Shown piece after piece: positions 1 through 8,149 of a stretch of DNA of 39,505 bases. Both the position numbers and the translations under genes were made by a program. The stretch comes from Gammaproteobacteria bacterium (GTDB lineage Bacteria > Pseudomonadota > Gammaproteobacteria > Thiohalomonadales > Thiohalomonadaceae). Under the pieces are notes generated by a model that had not been told where the DNA came from, made no database searches, and worked only from the letters and a program-made list of their open reading frames with translations. Every line of letters begins with the position of its first letter. The stretch's first letter is position 1. The DNA lies in NCBI GenBank assembly GCA_026196275.1, contig JAPHTQ010000009.1, positions 70,092 to 109,596 of the forward strand. The letters are read 5' to 3'.

Positions 1-180
1 GAAGAGGTGGAGGATGACCCCTACTTCGAGTCCCACGAACTCACCCCGCCGCAGCAGGAGACGGTCACCAAGCGTACCGCATTCGGCACCCACTGGGGCC
101 TGGTCTATTTCCGTGGCGAGGACCCGCACCGCCTGCGCGATCTGCTGAAGCGGCAGGAAGAGGTGGACTACTATGTCTGA
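1..180 (+). CDS. C-terminal end of an unidentified protein
   Basis: The window opens inside an open frame of 60 codons that ends with TGA after the residues VDYYV. The visible part is acidic at its start (EEVEDD), then has a hydrophobic strand-like run (THWGLVYFRG) and a charged helical tail (RLRDLLKRQEE). I do not recognise a family from this fragment. Codon use is GC-rich like the neighbours, and the frame has no internal stop, so it is very likely a real gene whose start lies outside the window. The next gene starts 64 bases downstream on the same strand, so the two may be cotranscribed. Confidence 0.7.
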   Translation, partial: EEVEDDPYFESHELTPPQQETVTKRTAFGTHWGLVYFRGEDPHRLRDLLKRQEEVDYYV

Positions 181-244
181 ACGCGGCCTCTTCGGCTGGC
201 CAGGATCGCATGGAAATCTTTGAACCGGATAGCAGGGCGAGTGT

Positions 245-2263
245 GTGATAAATCAGCAACCGTTTTCCGGGACGCAGCCTGAGCCCGCTGCCGGCGGGAA
301 GCTCGCCGGCCTGTGCGAAAAGCTCGACGAGGCCATCACTCTGTTGGCAGCGGCGCGTGACTTTGCCAAACCGGGGAGACTGCCAAGGGTTCTGGACAGT
401 GCCCGGCGCGTGCTGCTACAGGAGGGGGGCGCGGCTGAGATCGAGCGGCGTGCCCGTGCGCTGGAGGAGGCGGGTCTGTTCGTTGGCTCCGACTGGGACA
501 CCCCCCAGTACCTGGTCCCCTCACTGACCACAAACGCACTCAAGAGCGCCGATCCCGATACGGTTGTCATCGAGGCGCTCAGCGAATTGCGCCTGTTGGC
601 GGTGGCCATGGGAGAGTATCTCCACCCCCTCATCTCCGCGGAACAGGCCCGCCACTACCTGACCCAGGTGATGGCCATCAACCTCTGGCTGCTTTTCGGC
701 GCGCCCAGCGAGGCGGAGCGTGAGACCCAGGGTCGCCTGGCCCAGATCCCCCGTCAGCTCTTTCATCACTTGGCCGAGCGCATCGGCTATGAGCACATCA
801 TTGACAGCCTGATTGAAGAGATTTGGCGCATCCTGCAGCAGCGGCCGATCCAGGTGGAGCCGGTGAAGCAGATGATCACCCAGATCGCCATCTGCCAGGC
901 CAACCCGGAGATCGACCTGGGCACCAGCGGGCAGGGTGCCGACAGGCTCGTCAGTTCGCTTTTCGGTCCTACCCAGGCCTGCCGCGAGGACCCGGGCATC
1001 GAGATCTATGGCGAGCGGCTGACCAGCATGGATGCTACCGCCCTGCAGAGCGAGGCCACCGGTTTCGCCCGCGCCATGCACGACACGGGACTGGTCTCTC
1101 CCTATCATCCGGTACTGCTGCGCCATCTGCTCGATCACGGTGATCACCTGCTGGCCGAGGCGCTGGGGCTCTCCTCAACCGGCCGTGACTGTCTGCTTTG
1201 CTACCGCGAGCTGGTCTCAGCGCTGATCAGTAACGCCGTCCACCCCTCCACCCCCCAGGCCGTGTATGGTCTGGCGCTCATGCTGGAGCGGGGCATTCTC
1301 TACCAGCCGCCGGTGGCACCGGCCATGTGGCGCCAGTTGAGGCTGCCTCTTTGCGATGAAACACGGCGCCGTCTCACCCTCACCTTCGGTGATGCAGTCC
1401 CGCCCGAAGCGCATCTGCTGGAGGGGGTGCTCTGCATGCTCGGTCAGCCGCTGGGCGTGGGCCAGGGCAACAACCCCACCTGCCAGTCGGCCCGGGCCCT
1501 CTCCATGTGGGCCTACAACGACCCCGACTATCTGCTGCAGATGGTCGCCTGGGCGGCACGCGACGACGAAATCATCATGCACTTCGAGGGGCAGCCCATC
1601 TCTTCCCGGGAGAGCAGTGGCGGCGTAGCCCAGTATCTTCCACTCGACCTCGACCCGGTGTCGCTCATCGTGGTGCCCCACCTGGATCGCATCTATGCCG
1701 AGATGGGCCGGCGCTGCAGCGGCCGTGAAGGGGATCCGCACCGCTGGGTGAACCCGGAATTCCATGGCTGGTGGGCGGGCCGGGGCTTTCGCATCAATGT
1801 GGACGTGGCCAGCGGCCAGCTCCAGGATCTGGAGACCTTTCTGCGCCACTTCTACGCCAGCTACCACCCCTACTACAACGGCAACCAGCCGCTCATCCAC
1901 CCCCAGCCGGCGGGCGTCGCCGTCACCGACAGCGCGGCGCGTTTCATCGGCTGGCACGCGATCACCATCCTGCGGGTCAGCCTCGATCCCAGTGAGGTGA
2001 TGCGGGTCTACTTCTATAACCCCAACAATGACAGCGGGCAGGACTGGGGCGACGGCACCAAGGTGAGCACCGCCAGCAACGGCGAACGCTACGGAGAGGC
2101 CTCACTGCCCTTCGAGCAGTTCGCCTCACGGCTCTATATCTTCCACTACGATCCCCTGGAGCATGGCGAACTGGCCCAGATCACCCGCGAGGAGCTGGAT
2201 CGCGTCATCGGCCATATCCACCGCAGCTGGGGCGCCGACCGGCTTCCCAACGCCGAGATGTAG
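245..2263 (+). CDS. Large protein with a papain-like Cys/His/Asn pattern, family not recognised
   Basis: This is a 672-residue protein starting at GTG. No signal peptide or membrane segment is visible, so it is probably cytoplasmic. I recognise no named family. The N-terminal 380 residues look helical. The C-terminal part carries the spacing typical of papain-like cysteine peptidases: Gln407 six residues before Cys413 (GQGNNPTCQS), then His571 (GWHAITILRV) and Asn592 (YFYNPNNDSG). In papain the oxyanion-hole Gln is also six residues before the catalytic Cys. The fold and activity are my inference; a transglutaminase-like or inactive relative is possible. The alternative frames inside this gene are shadows. 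The gene may be cotranscribed with the fragment upstream, and nothing nearby gives it a pathway. Confidence 0.85.
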   Translation: MINQQPFSGTQPEPAAGGKLAGLCEKLDEAITLLAAARDFAKPGRLPRVLDSARRVLLQEGGAAEIERRARALEEAGLFVGSDWDTPQYLVPSLTTNALKSADPDTVVIEALSELRLLAVAMGEYLHPLISAEQARHYLTQVMAINLWLLFGAPSEAERETQGRLAQIPRQLFHHLAERIGYEHIIDSLIEEIWRILQQRPIQVEPVKQMITQIAICQANPEIDLGTSGQGADRLVSSLFGPTQACREDPGIEIYGERLTSMDATALQSEATGFARAMHDTGLVSPYHPVLLRHLLDHGDHLLAEALGLSSTGRDCLLCYRELVSALISNAVHPSTPQAVYGLALMLERGILYQPPVAPAMWRQLRLPLCDETRRRLTLTFGDAVPPEAHLLEGVLCMLGQPLGVGQGNNPTCQSARALSMWAYNDPDYLLQMVAWAARDDEIIMHFEGQPISSRESSGGVAQYLPLDLDPVSLIVVPHLDRIYAEMGRRCSGREGDPHRWVNPEFHGWWAGRGFRINVDVASGQLQDLETFLRHFYASYHPYYNGNQPLIHPQPAGVAVTDSAARFIGWHAITILRVSLDPSEVMRVYFYNPNNDSGQDWGDGTKVSTASNGERYGEASLPFEQFASRLYIFHYDPLEHGELAQITREELDRVIGHIHRSWGADRLPNAEM

Positions 2264-2337
2264 GGGCGCAGTGATCCGGGAGGGGAGTTTGGGTGGTTTT
2301 CCTTGTTATCGCGCACTATCTGTAAAGACGAATCGCC

Positions 2338-2616
2338 ATGAATGCAGTGGTTGTAACACTCCTTCTCATCGCTGTTGTCGCCGTGGCTTTCTATCTGCGG
2401 CTGAAGTTCTCAATTTCTAACAGTGTCAATACTGTCAAAAAAGCGCCCGAGGTTATCCCTGAAGATTCGGTGCAGTGTTTCTCCTGTGGCATGGTGGTCC
2501 CGCGCGAAAAGGCGCTGGAAAAAAAGGGACGCTATTTTTGTGGGGTGAAACGCAATGACCGTGATGGCAATCCCATCGGTGAGAAGTCAGGAAAAAACGA
2601 GAGTGAGGTGCCGTAA
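2338..2616 (+). CDS. PP0621-family small membrane protein with a Cys-pair motif
   Basis: This 92-residue protein has one N-terminal membrane segment (about residues 3-19, VVVTLLLIAVVAVAFYL) and a short cytoplasmic tail. The tail carries two cysteine pairs or singles, CFSCG at about 43-47 and YFCG at about 67-70, in the arrangement seen in PP0621-family proteins, whose tail resembles a small zinc-ribbon. The function of the family is not known to me. Length fits the family. It is followed by the VOC gene on the same strand with about 70 bases between, so cotranscription is possible. Confidence 0.7.
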   Translation: MNAVVVTLLLIAVVAVAFYLRLKFSISNSVNTVKKAPEVIPEDSVQCFSCGMVVPREKALEKKGRYFCGVKRNDRDGNPIGEKSGKNESEVP

Positions 2617-2689
2617 AACCCCATCCTTCGTGTCGCATCCCGCGATATGCGACACCGACAGACCAGATTGTTACCCGTGGTGAGTGCGA

Positions 2690-3100
2690 ATGAAACCCAG
2701 AATCAGCATGATTACGCTCGGTGTGCAGGACCTGGACAGATCGGTCCGCTTTTACGAACAAGGCCTCGGCTTGCCACGAATGGAGTCAGCGCCGGGAGTT
2801 GCCTTCTTTACCCTCAACGGTTGCTGGCTGGGGCTTTACGGGCGAGAGTCCCTTGCGAATGATGTGGGTGTTTCGCCTGAGGGTCGTGGTTTTCCCGGTT
2901 TTACCATCGCGCACAATGTCGAATCAGAGCAGGCGGTTGACGAGGTTATGGCGCAGGCTGTTTTGGCGGGCGCGCAAATTATGACCCCGGCGCAGAAGGT
3001 TTTCTGGGGTGGCTATGCAGGCTATTTTTCCGATCCGGACGGCTATCTTTGGGAGATCGCCTATAATCCTCTTTTCTGGGTTGGTCCAAGAGATGAGTAG
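2690..3100 (+). CDS. VOC (glyoxalase/bleomycin-resistance) family protein
   Basis: This 136-residue protein has the paired beta-alpha-beta-beta-beta modules of the vicinal oxygen chelate superfamily. The start ITLGVQDLDRSVRFYEQGLG is the classic first module, and the end YFSDPDGYLWEIAYNP is the classic last strand with the metal-ligand Glu (YLWEIAYNP). Members bind a metal and act on small molecules, or bind drugs; substrate cannot be told from sequence. I use the ATG at 2690; a GTG two codons earlier is also open. A stem-loop follows the stop codon. Confidence 0.85.
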   Translation: MKPRISMITLGVQDLDRSVRFYEQGLGLPRMESAPGVAFFTLNGCWLGLYGRESLANDVGVSPEGRGFPGFTIAHNVESEQAVDEVMAQAVLAGAQIMTPAQKVFWGGYAGYFSDPDGYLWEIAYNPLFWVGPRDE

Positions 3101-3115
3101 GGGCCGGCTCTGAGT

Positions 3116-3150
3116 GTCGGCAACCCGACTACTTCCCCGGTAGTGCCGAC
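3116..3150. other. Nested stem-loop between the VOC and hydrolase genes
   Basis: GTCGGC at 3116-3121 pairs with GCCGAC at 3145-3150, and inside it ACTAC (3128-3132) pairs with GTAGT (3140-3144). No T-run follows on the plus strand, so it is not a standard intrinsic terminator; it may be an RNA structure in the message or a small repeat. Confidence 0.35.
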
Positions 3151-3199
3151 TGATCAGCGACATATTCTCAAGCTACACCACCACCTTCAGGAGGCATCT

Positions 3200-4054
3200 A
3201 TGTTGAAAAAGATTTTGCTGATCGGCCTTGCCGCCGTGACCGGCTTGCTGGTCCAGGGTGTGAGTGCCGCTGAAACGAAGGTGATCTGGCATGGTCACGC
3301 GACTTTCGAGGTGGTAACGCCCAAGGGCAAAGTGCTGCTGATCGATCCCTGGCTCAATAATCCGAAGAATCCCCAGGGCGGTGAGGACAAGGATGTCGTG
3401 GCCAGCCTGAAGCGGGCCGACTATGTCCTCATCACCCATGCGCATACCGACCACATCGGTGATGCCACGGCGATCGCGAAGAAGACCGGCGCACAACTTG
3501 TCGCCATGCCCGAACTGGGTCGGCAGATGGTGAAATTGAAGGCCTTTCCGCAGCAGCAGTTCGGTTTCAGCTCGATGATGAACATGGGCGGTACCCTGAC
3601 CCTCGCCGACGGTGAGGTGAAGGTCTCGATGACCGATGCCAAGCACTCAAGCGGGATGGAGAATCCGTTTGCCGCTGACAGCGAAAAGGCACCGGCCGTG
3701 GTCTACGGCGGCAACCCGGCGGGCTTTGTCGTGCGTATCGAAAACGGTCCGACCATCTATCACAGCGGCGACACCGACTATTTCGGTGACATGAAGCTGA
3801 TCGGTGAGCGCTATCGCCCGGATCTGGCGCTGCTGTGTGCCGGCGATCACTTCACCATGGACCCGAAAACGGCGGCCCATGCGGCCAGTGCGGTGGGGGC
3901 GAAGCTCTCCGTGCCGATGCACTGGGGGACCTTTCCGGTACTTGCCCAGAGCATCGAGCCGTTTGTGACGGAGGCAAAGTCGCTAGGGGTGAAGACCCAT
4001 GTGATGGCGCCGGGTGACACCCTGGTCTACCAGGGCACGAAGCTCAAGAAGTAG
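3200..4054 (+). CDS. Exported metallo-beta-lactamase-fold metal-dependent hydrolase
   Basis: This is a 284-residue protein with a Sec signal peptide (MLKKILLIGLAAVTGLLVQG, cleavage near VSAAE), so it likely acts in the periplasm. The mature part carries the metal-binding motif of the metallo-beta-lactamase fold, THAHTDHIGD, preceded by IWHGHATFEV and followed by YHSGDTDYFGD, and ends with a conserved MHWGTF block. This layout is that of the UPF0173/YtkL-type hydrolases, which normally lack a signal peptide; substrate is unknown. The ATG at 3200 is chosen because a strong AGGAGG sits just upstream and the protein then begins at the signal peptide. An upstream in-frame extension to 3143 has no such support. 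Confidence 0.88.
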   Translation: MLKKILLIGLAAVTGLLVQGVSAAETKVIWHGHATFEVVTPKGKVLLIDPWLNNPKNPQGGEDKDVVASLKRADYVLITHAHTDHIGDATAIAKKTGAQLVAMPELGRQMVKLKAFPQQQFGFSSMMNMGGTLTLADGEVKVSMTDAKHSSGMENPFAADSEKAPAVVYGGNPAGFVVRIENGPTIYHSGDTDYFGDMKLIGERYRPDLALLCAGDHFTMDPKTAAHAASAVGAKLSVPMHWGTFPVLAQSIEPFVTEAKSLGVKTHVMAPGDTLVYQGTKLKK

Positions 4055-4061
4055 ACTCTGT

Positions 4062-4084
4062 GGGCCCGGAACCCTTGCGGGCCC
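4062..4084. terminator. GC-rich hairpin between convergent genes
   Basis: GGGCCCG (4062-4068) pairs perfectly with CGGGCCC (4078-4084) over a 9-base loop. It lies between the convergent hydrolase and leuA genes, followed on the plus strand by CTTACTCC, a weak T-run. It could end transcripts from both sides. Confidence 0.5.
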
Positions 4085-4120
4085 CTTACTCCTCATCCAG
4101 CCTGATGCGGACCCGACCGT

Positions 4121-5785
4121 TCAGGCGGCAGCCTTGAGCGCGGCGCGGTTGAGCGCCGCCATCACCGCCATCAATGAGGCACTCACCGTATCGTGGTCCA
4201 GTGCCGCGCCACTGACGCGTTTGCCGTCGATGTTGAGCTGCACGTAGGCGGCGGCCTCGGCATCGGTGCCTTCGCCGATGGCGTGCTCGGCGTAGTCGAC
4301 GACCACCACCTGCTGGCCGCTGTGCTGCTGCCAGGCGTCGATGAAGGCGGAGAGAGCGCCTTCGCCCGCGCCGCGGATCACCGTCTCAACGGTGCCCTCA
4401 TTGATGCGCGCCTCGACGCTGTCGACACTGCCGCTGCGGTCGAGACGGTAGCCGTTCAGCCGCGGGCTGTCGGCGGTGGCGATGAAGTTCTCCACAAAGA
4501 GGCGGTGGATAGTTTCGCTGTCGACCTCGCCGCGCTGCTGCTCACTCTGTCGCTGTACCAGTTGTGCCAGCTCCACCTGCATCCAGCGGGGGATGGCGAG
4601 GCCGTAATCACGTTCCAGTACGAAGGCGACGCCCCCCTTGCCCGACTGGCTGTTGACCCGGATCACCGCCTGAAAGTCACGCCCCAGATCCTGTGGATCG
4701 ATGGGCAGGTAGGCCACCTGCCACGGCTCGTCCGGCTGCTGTTTTTGCAGGCACTTGCGGATCGCATCCTGATGCGAGCCGGAGAAGGCGGTGTAGACCA
4801 GCTCGCCGATCCAGGGGTGGCGCGGGTGGACCGGCAGCCCGGTGCACTGGGTGTAGGTCTGGATGATCTCGTCGGGGTTGGCCAGATCCAGCTCCGGGTC
4901 GACCCCCTGGCTGTAGAGGTTCATCGCCAGGGTGACGATATCCATGTTGCCGGTGCGCTCGCCGTTGCCCATCAGCGTCCCCTCGACCCGATCGGCGCCG
5001 GCCAGGAGCCCCAGCTCGGCGGCGGCCACCGCCGTGCCGCGGTCATTGTGGGTGTGCAGCGAGACGATGATGCTCTCGCGCCGCGCCACATGGCTGCAGA
5101 ACCACTCCACCTGATCGGCAAAGACGTTGGGGGTGGCGCTCTCGACGGTGGCCGGCAGATTGATGATGCAGGGCTTTTCGGGGCTCGGCTGCCATACGGC
5201 GGTTACCGCATCGACCACCTCGACCGCGTAGTCCATCTCGGTCTGGCTGTAGCTCTCCGGGGAGTACTGGAAGGTCCAATCGGTCTCGGGGTAGCGGGCC
5301 GCCTCGGCCCTGACCATCTCCGCACCCCGCACGGCGATCTGCTTGATCCCCTCACGGTCCATGGCGAAGACCCGCTCGCGCTGCACCGTGGAGGTGGAGT
5401 TGTAGACGTGGACGATGGCCCGCCCCACCCCCTTGAGCGCCTCGAAGGTGCGCTCGATGAGGTGCTGACGTGCCTGCACCAGCACCTGCACCGTGACATC
5501 CTCGGGGATCTGCTCCTCCTCGATGAGCCAGCGCACGAAGTCGTAGTCGTGCTGGCTGGCGGAGGGGAAGCCCACCTCGATCTGCTTGAAACCGAGCCTG
5601 ACCAACAGCGCCCACATCCTGCGCTTCTGCGCGACGTTCATCGGCTCGAGCAGCGCCTGATTGCCGTCCCGCAGGTCGACGCTGGCCCAGATCGGGGCCT
5701 TGTCGAGGATGCGGTTCGGCCACTGGCGGTTCGCCAGCTGGATAGTCGGGGCGGGGTGGTACTTGCGGTGATCAAACGGTTTCAT
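4121..5785 (-). CDS. leuA: 2-isopropylmalate synthase, long (LeuA type 2) form
   Basis: This 554-residue enzyme condenses acetyl-CoA with 2-ketoisovalerate to 2-isopropylmalate, the committed step of leucine synthesis. The N-terminal TIM barrel has the family signature SVDLRDGNQAL (Asp40 with Arg39) and the metal ligands in SLHTHNDRG (His244, His246). The C-terminal third is the LeuA allosteric dimer domain where leucine normally binds. Length and the start MKPFDHRKYHP match the long form known from actinobacteria and yeast rather than the short E. coli type. A ribosome site (GGAG) lies about 8 bases before the ATG. It is divergent from an Lrp/AsnC-type regulator, and the shared region carries a 13-base inverted repeat, which suggests leucine-linked control. 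Confidence 0.97.
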   Translation of the reverse strand: MKPFDHRKYHPAPTIQLANRQWPNRILDKAPIWASVDLRDGNQALLEPMNVAQKRRMWALLVRLGFKQIEVGFPSASQHDYDFVRWLIEEEQIPEDVTVQVLVQARQHLIERTFEALKGVGRAIVHVYNSTSTVQRERVFAMDREGIKQIAVRGAEMVRAEAARYPETDWTFQYSPESYSQTEMDYAVEVVDAVTAVWQPSPEKPCIINLPATVESATPNVFADQVEWFCSHVARRESIIVSLHTHNDRGTAVAAAELGLLAGADRVEGTLMGNGERTGNMDIVTLAMNLYSQGVDPELDLANPDEIIQTYTQCTGLPVHPRHPWIGELVYTAFSGSHQDAIRKCLQKQQPDEPWQVAYLPIDPQDLGRDFQAVIRVNSQSGKGGVAFVLERDYGLAIPRWMQVELAQLVQRQSEQQRGEVDSETIHRLFVENFIATADSPRLNGYRLDRSGSVDSVEARINEGTVETVIRGAGEGALSAFIDAWQQHSGQQVVVVDYAEHAIGEGTDAEAAAYVQLNIDGKRVSGAALDHDTVSASLMAVMAALNRAALKAAA

Positions 5786-5814
5786 GCTACAGCTCCTGCT
5801 GGATCTGGAAATCT

Positions 5815-5916
5815 CACCACAGAGGCACAGAGGTCGCAGAGGTAAAAACCTTTACAAGTAGCAGGGAGTGCGCTGGCTGGTTATTCACCCTCCGTGCTCT
5901 TTGTGTCTCTGTGGTG
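5815..5916. repeat. Foldback repeat, CACCACAGAG family, copy 1
   Basis: The left arm at 5815-5842 begins CACCACAGAGGCACAGAG and the right arm at 5888-5916 ends GTCTCTGTGGTG; the arms are imperfect inverted copies. It sits just upstream of the leuA start. Related arms occur at 6251-6285, 6783-6936, 21081-21150 and 25216-25334. Confidence 0.75.
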
Positions 5917-6043
5917 AATCATCAATTTGCTTTTCCTCACCCTTGTGGGGCGGTTGCCTGGCCGGCCCTTGTGAGGCCGGCCTCCGGCTGGCTTGCCCGC
6001 TTGTGGCGGACAATTGAAAGATTAGTGCATAAGGCGGGAAATG

Positions 6044-6085
6044 TTATTGCGAATTTAGTGGCATTTTTCTAAAAATACGCAATAA
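6044..6085. promoter_or_regulatory. Palindromic operator candidate between leuA and the Lrp-type gene
   Basis: TTATTGCGAATTT (6044-6056) and AAATACGCAATAA (6073-6085) are inverted copies with one mismatch in 13, in an AT-rich stretch of an otherwise GC-rich region. The site lies between two divergent genes, one of which encodes an Lrp/AsnC regulator, a family that binds such degenerate palindromes. That this protein binds here is inference. Confidence 0.5.
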
Positions 6086-6163
6086 TGTTGCTAATAAATT
6101 CGATATTTAATCAGATTGTGCCCGAGTGAGATTAAGAGGCGCATGATTCGGTCAGGGTTGATT

Positions 6164-6239
6164 GTCGGATTACGCCGCCGAGCGGCTAATCCGACCTACA
6201 ACGCCCCTCACCCCAACCCCTCTCCCTGAGGGAGAGGGG
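6164..6239. repeat. Two short palindromic intergenic repeats
   Basis: GTCGGATTA (6164-6172) pairs with TAATCCGAC (6187-6195), a REP-like palindrome type widely seen between genes in proteobacteria. It is followed by a perfect 11-base stem, CCCCTCTCCCT (6217-6227) with AGGGAGAGGGG (6229-6239). The second could also act as a transcript end, but neither strand has a T-run after it. Confidence 0.6.
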
Positions 6240-6250
6240 CTATCGAAATC

Positions 6251-6285
6251 TTTGCGACCTCTGCGCCTCTGCGATCTCTGCGTTG
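6251..6285. repeat. Single arm of the CACCACAGAG repeat family
   Basis: TTTGCGACCTCTGCGCCTCT and its continuation match the right arms of the foldback repeat family, but no left arm is seen close by. It lies directly before the regulator gene, whose far side carries a complete copy (6783-6936). Confidence 0.55.
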
Positions 6286-6314
6286 ATAAGGGTTTTTACT
6301 AATCAGGAACAGCC

Positions 6315-6776
6315 ATGGAACTCGACCGCTACGACCGCCGCATCCTTGAAGCGCTGCAAAAGGACGGCCGCATCAGCAATCAGGAGCTGGCCGAGCGTAT
6401 CGGTCTCTCCCCCTCGCCCTGCCTGCGCCGGGTGCGGGCGCTGGAGGAGTCCGGCCTCATCACCGGCTACCGTGCGCTGCTGGATGCAAAGAAGCTCGGC
6501 CTCGACCTGATGGCGCTCATCCACATCTCGATGGACCGCCACACGCCGGAGCGCTTCGCTAACTTCGAGGAGCGGGTCGCCGCGCTGCCGGAGGTGCTGG
6601 AGTGTCTGTTGGTCACCGGTCAGGACGCCGACTATCAGCTCAAGGTCGTGGTGGCCGACATGGACGCCTTCCAGACCCTGCTGTTGGAGAAGATCACCCG
6701 CATCGAAGGGGTCAGCGGGGTGCACTCCAGCTTCGTCCTGCGCCGGGTGGTGGACAAAACCGCGTTGCCTGTATGA
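6315..6776 (+). CDS. Lrp/AsnC family transcriptional regulator
   Basis: This is a 153-residue protein of the standard feast/famine length. The N-terminal winged helix-turn-helix (about residues 5-55) includes DRRILEALQKDGRISNQEL and LSPSPCLRRVRALEESGLI, the recognition part. The C-terminal RAM/ligand domain begins near GLDLMALIHISM and contains GQDADYQLKVVV, where amino acids bind in this family. It probably senses an amino acid and controls itself and the divergent leuA; that target is inference from position and from the palindrome at 6044-6085. Ribosome site AGGAA precedes the ATG. Length is too short for Lrp with extra domains, and it could be a regulator of another amino-acid pathway. 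Confidence 0.93.
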   Translation: MELDRYDRRILEALQKDGRISNQELAERIGLSPSPCLRRVRALEESGLITGYRALLDAKKLGLDLMALIHISMDRHTPERFANFEERVAALPEVLECLLVTGQDADYQLKVVVADMDAFQTLLLEKITRIEGVSGVHSSFVLRRVVDKTALPV

Positions 6777-6782
6777 ATGGCT

Positions 6783-6936
6783 CACCGCAGAGGCGCAGAG
6801 TACGCAAAGATTATTAAAAGTGGTAAACCATCAGAATCGACGTCGCTCGCCTCAGGTATAGTTCGAGCAGCTATGCCCGGTCTTGTCTGAGGGATAGGAC
6901 AAGAAAAACCTTTGCGTACTTTGCGCCTTTGCGGTG
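6783..6936. repeat. Foldback repeat, CACCGCAGAG family, copy 2
   Basis: The left arm at 6783-6809 starts CACCGCAGAGGCGCAGAG and the right arm at 6910-6936 ends GCGCCTTTGCGGTG. The two 27-base arms differ at only three positions and enclose about 100 unrelated bases. It fills the gap between the convergent regulator and ABC permease genes. Confidence 0.75.
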
Positions 6937-6943
6937 AAAACAA

Positions 6944-8149
6944 TCATTCATGTCGCAGGGCGTCGATGGGGTCGAGCCGTGCCGCCTTGCGTGCGGGGAA
7001 GTAGCCAAAGGCGACGCCTATCGCCATGGAGAAGAGGAGGGCGAAGAGCACCATGCCCGGCTCCACCACGTAGGGGATCGTCAGTGCGCCGGCGATGAAC
7101 CAGGAGGCGGTGAGCGCCAAAGCGATCCCGACAATGCCGCCGAAGGAGGAGAGTACCACCGCCTCGACCAGGAACTGGGTGAGCACATCACGCTCCAGCG
7201 CACCGATGGCCAGGCGGATACCGATCTCGCGGGTACGCTCGGTGACCGACACCAGCATGATGTTCATGATGCCGATGCCGCCCACCAGCAGGCTCACCGC
7301 TGCCACTGCACCGAGCAGGGCGGTGAGGATGCGGGTGGTACCGGTAAGGGTGTCGGTGATCTCGCGCAGGTCCATGACGTTGAAGTCGTCCTCCTGGCCG
7401 GGGGCGATGCGGCGGCGCTCGCGCATCAGCTGCTCCACATCGCGCACCACCGCCGTGGTGGAGACCCCGTCACGGGCGGAGATATGGATGCGGCTGACGT
7501 CGCGGTTGCCGGCGATACGGCGCCAGAATGCGCGCATCGGCATGACAATGGTGTCGTCCTGATCGGTGCCGCCGGCGGATTGGCCCTTGCTCCTGAGCAG
7601 GCCGATCACCTCGCAGGAGAGGCTCTTGATGCGGATCGCGCTGCCCACCGGCGGCTGCGCCCCGAACAGTTTCTGGCGCACGGTTTCGCCGATCACGCAG
7701 ACGCTCTTGCCGCCGCGCAGTTCGCTGTCGCTAAAGTAGCGGCCGCTGGCCAGCTCCCAGTTGCCGACGGCGAAGTAGCGGTTGTCGCTGCCGGTAACGG
7801 AAGTGTTCCAGTTGGCATTGCCGTAGATCGTAGTCATCGAGCGCGCAGCGATGGGTGCCACCTCTGCCACCCCCGGCACCTCCATGGCAATGGCCTCGGC
7901 GTCGGCCATCTCGAACGGCGCCGCCTGGCCGCGCTGGCCGTGGCCGAAGCGCTGGCCGACGCGCATGAACAGCAGGTTGCTGCCGAGGCTCTCGATCTGC
8001 TGTTTCACCTGCTGGGTGGCACCGCTGCCGAGGTTGACCATGATGATCACCGAGGCGACACCGATGACGATCCCCAGGGTGGTGAGGAAGGAGCGCATGA
8101 CGTTGCGCCGGATCGATCGCAGCGCCAGCAACAGGGCGTTCCACCACAT
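6944..8149 (-). CDS. MacB-type ABC transporter permease (FtsX/MacB family)
   Basis: This 401-residue inner-membrane protein begins with the family start WWNALLLALRSIRRNVMRSF, has a first membrane segment near 20-42 (LTTLGIVIGVASVIIMVNLG), a large periplasmic MacB-PCD domain, and three C-terminal membrane segments (about 280-310, 330-355, 365-385) with the conserved GGIGIMNIMLVSVTERTREI loop that contacts the ATPase. It corresponds to the permease half of MacB, here encoded apart from the ATPase. Its ATG overlaps the ATPase stop codon (TGATG at 8147-8151), so the two are translationally coupled. With the adaptor gene upstream it would form a tripartite efflux pump for a macrolide, peptide or lipid-like substrate; an outer-membrane channel gene is not in the window. 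Confidence 0.93.
   Translation of the reverse strand: MWWNALLLALRSIRRNVMRSFLTTLGIVIGVASVIIMVNLGSGATQQVKQQIESLGSNLLFMRVGQRFGHGQRGQAAPFEMADAEAIAMEVPGVAEVAPIAARSMTTIYGNANWNTSVTGSDNRYFAVGNWELASGRYFSDSELRGGKSVCVIGETVRQKLFGAQPPVGSAIRIKSLSCEVIGLLRSKGQSAGGTDQDDTIVMPMRAFWRRIAGNRDVSRIHISARDGVSTTAVVRDVEQLMRERRRIAPGQEDDFNVMDLREITDTLTGTTRILTALLGAVAAVSLLVGGIGIMNIMLVSVTERTREIGIRLAIGALERDVLTQFLVEAVVLSSFGGIVGIALALTASWFIAGALTIPYVVEPGMVLFALLFSMAIGVAFGYFPARKAARLDPIDALRHE

Noticed and set aside
4193-5845. A 550-codon open frame antisense to leuA
   Set aside because: It is the complement of a well-supported enzyme gene in GC-rich DNA, with low-complexity His/Asp/Gly-rich translation; a shadow frame.
5940-6000. 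Possible leuA leader peptide and attenuator upstream of leuA
   Set aside because: There is a GC-rich hairpin (GGCCGGCC pairing near 5960-5980), but no leucine-rich short frame and no T-run in the leuA direction.
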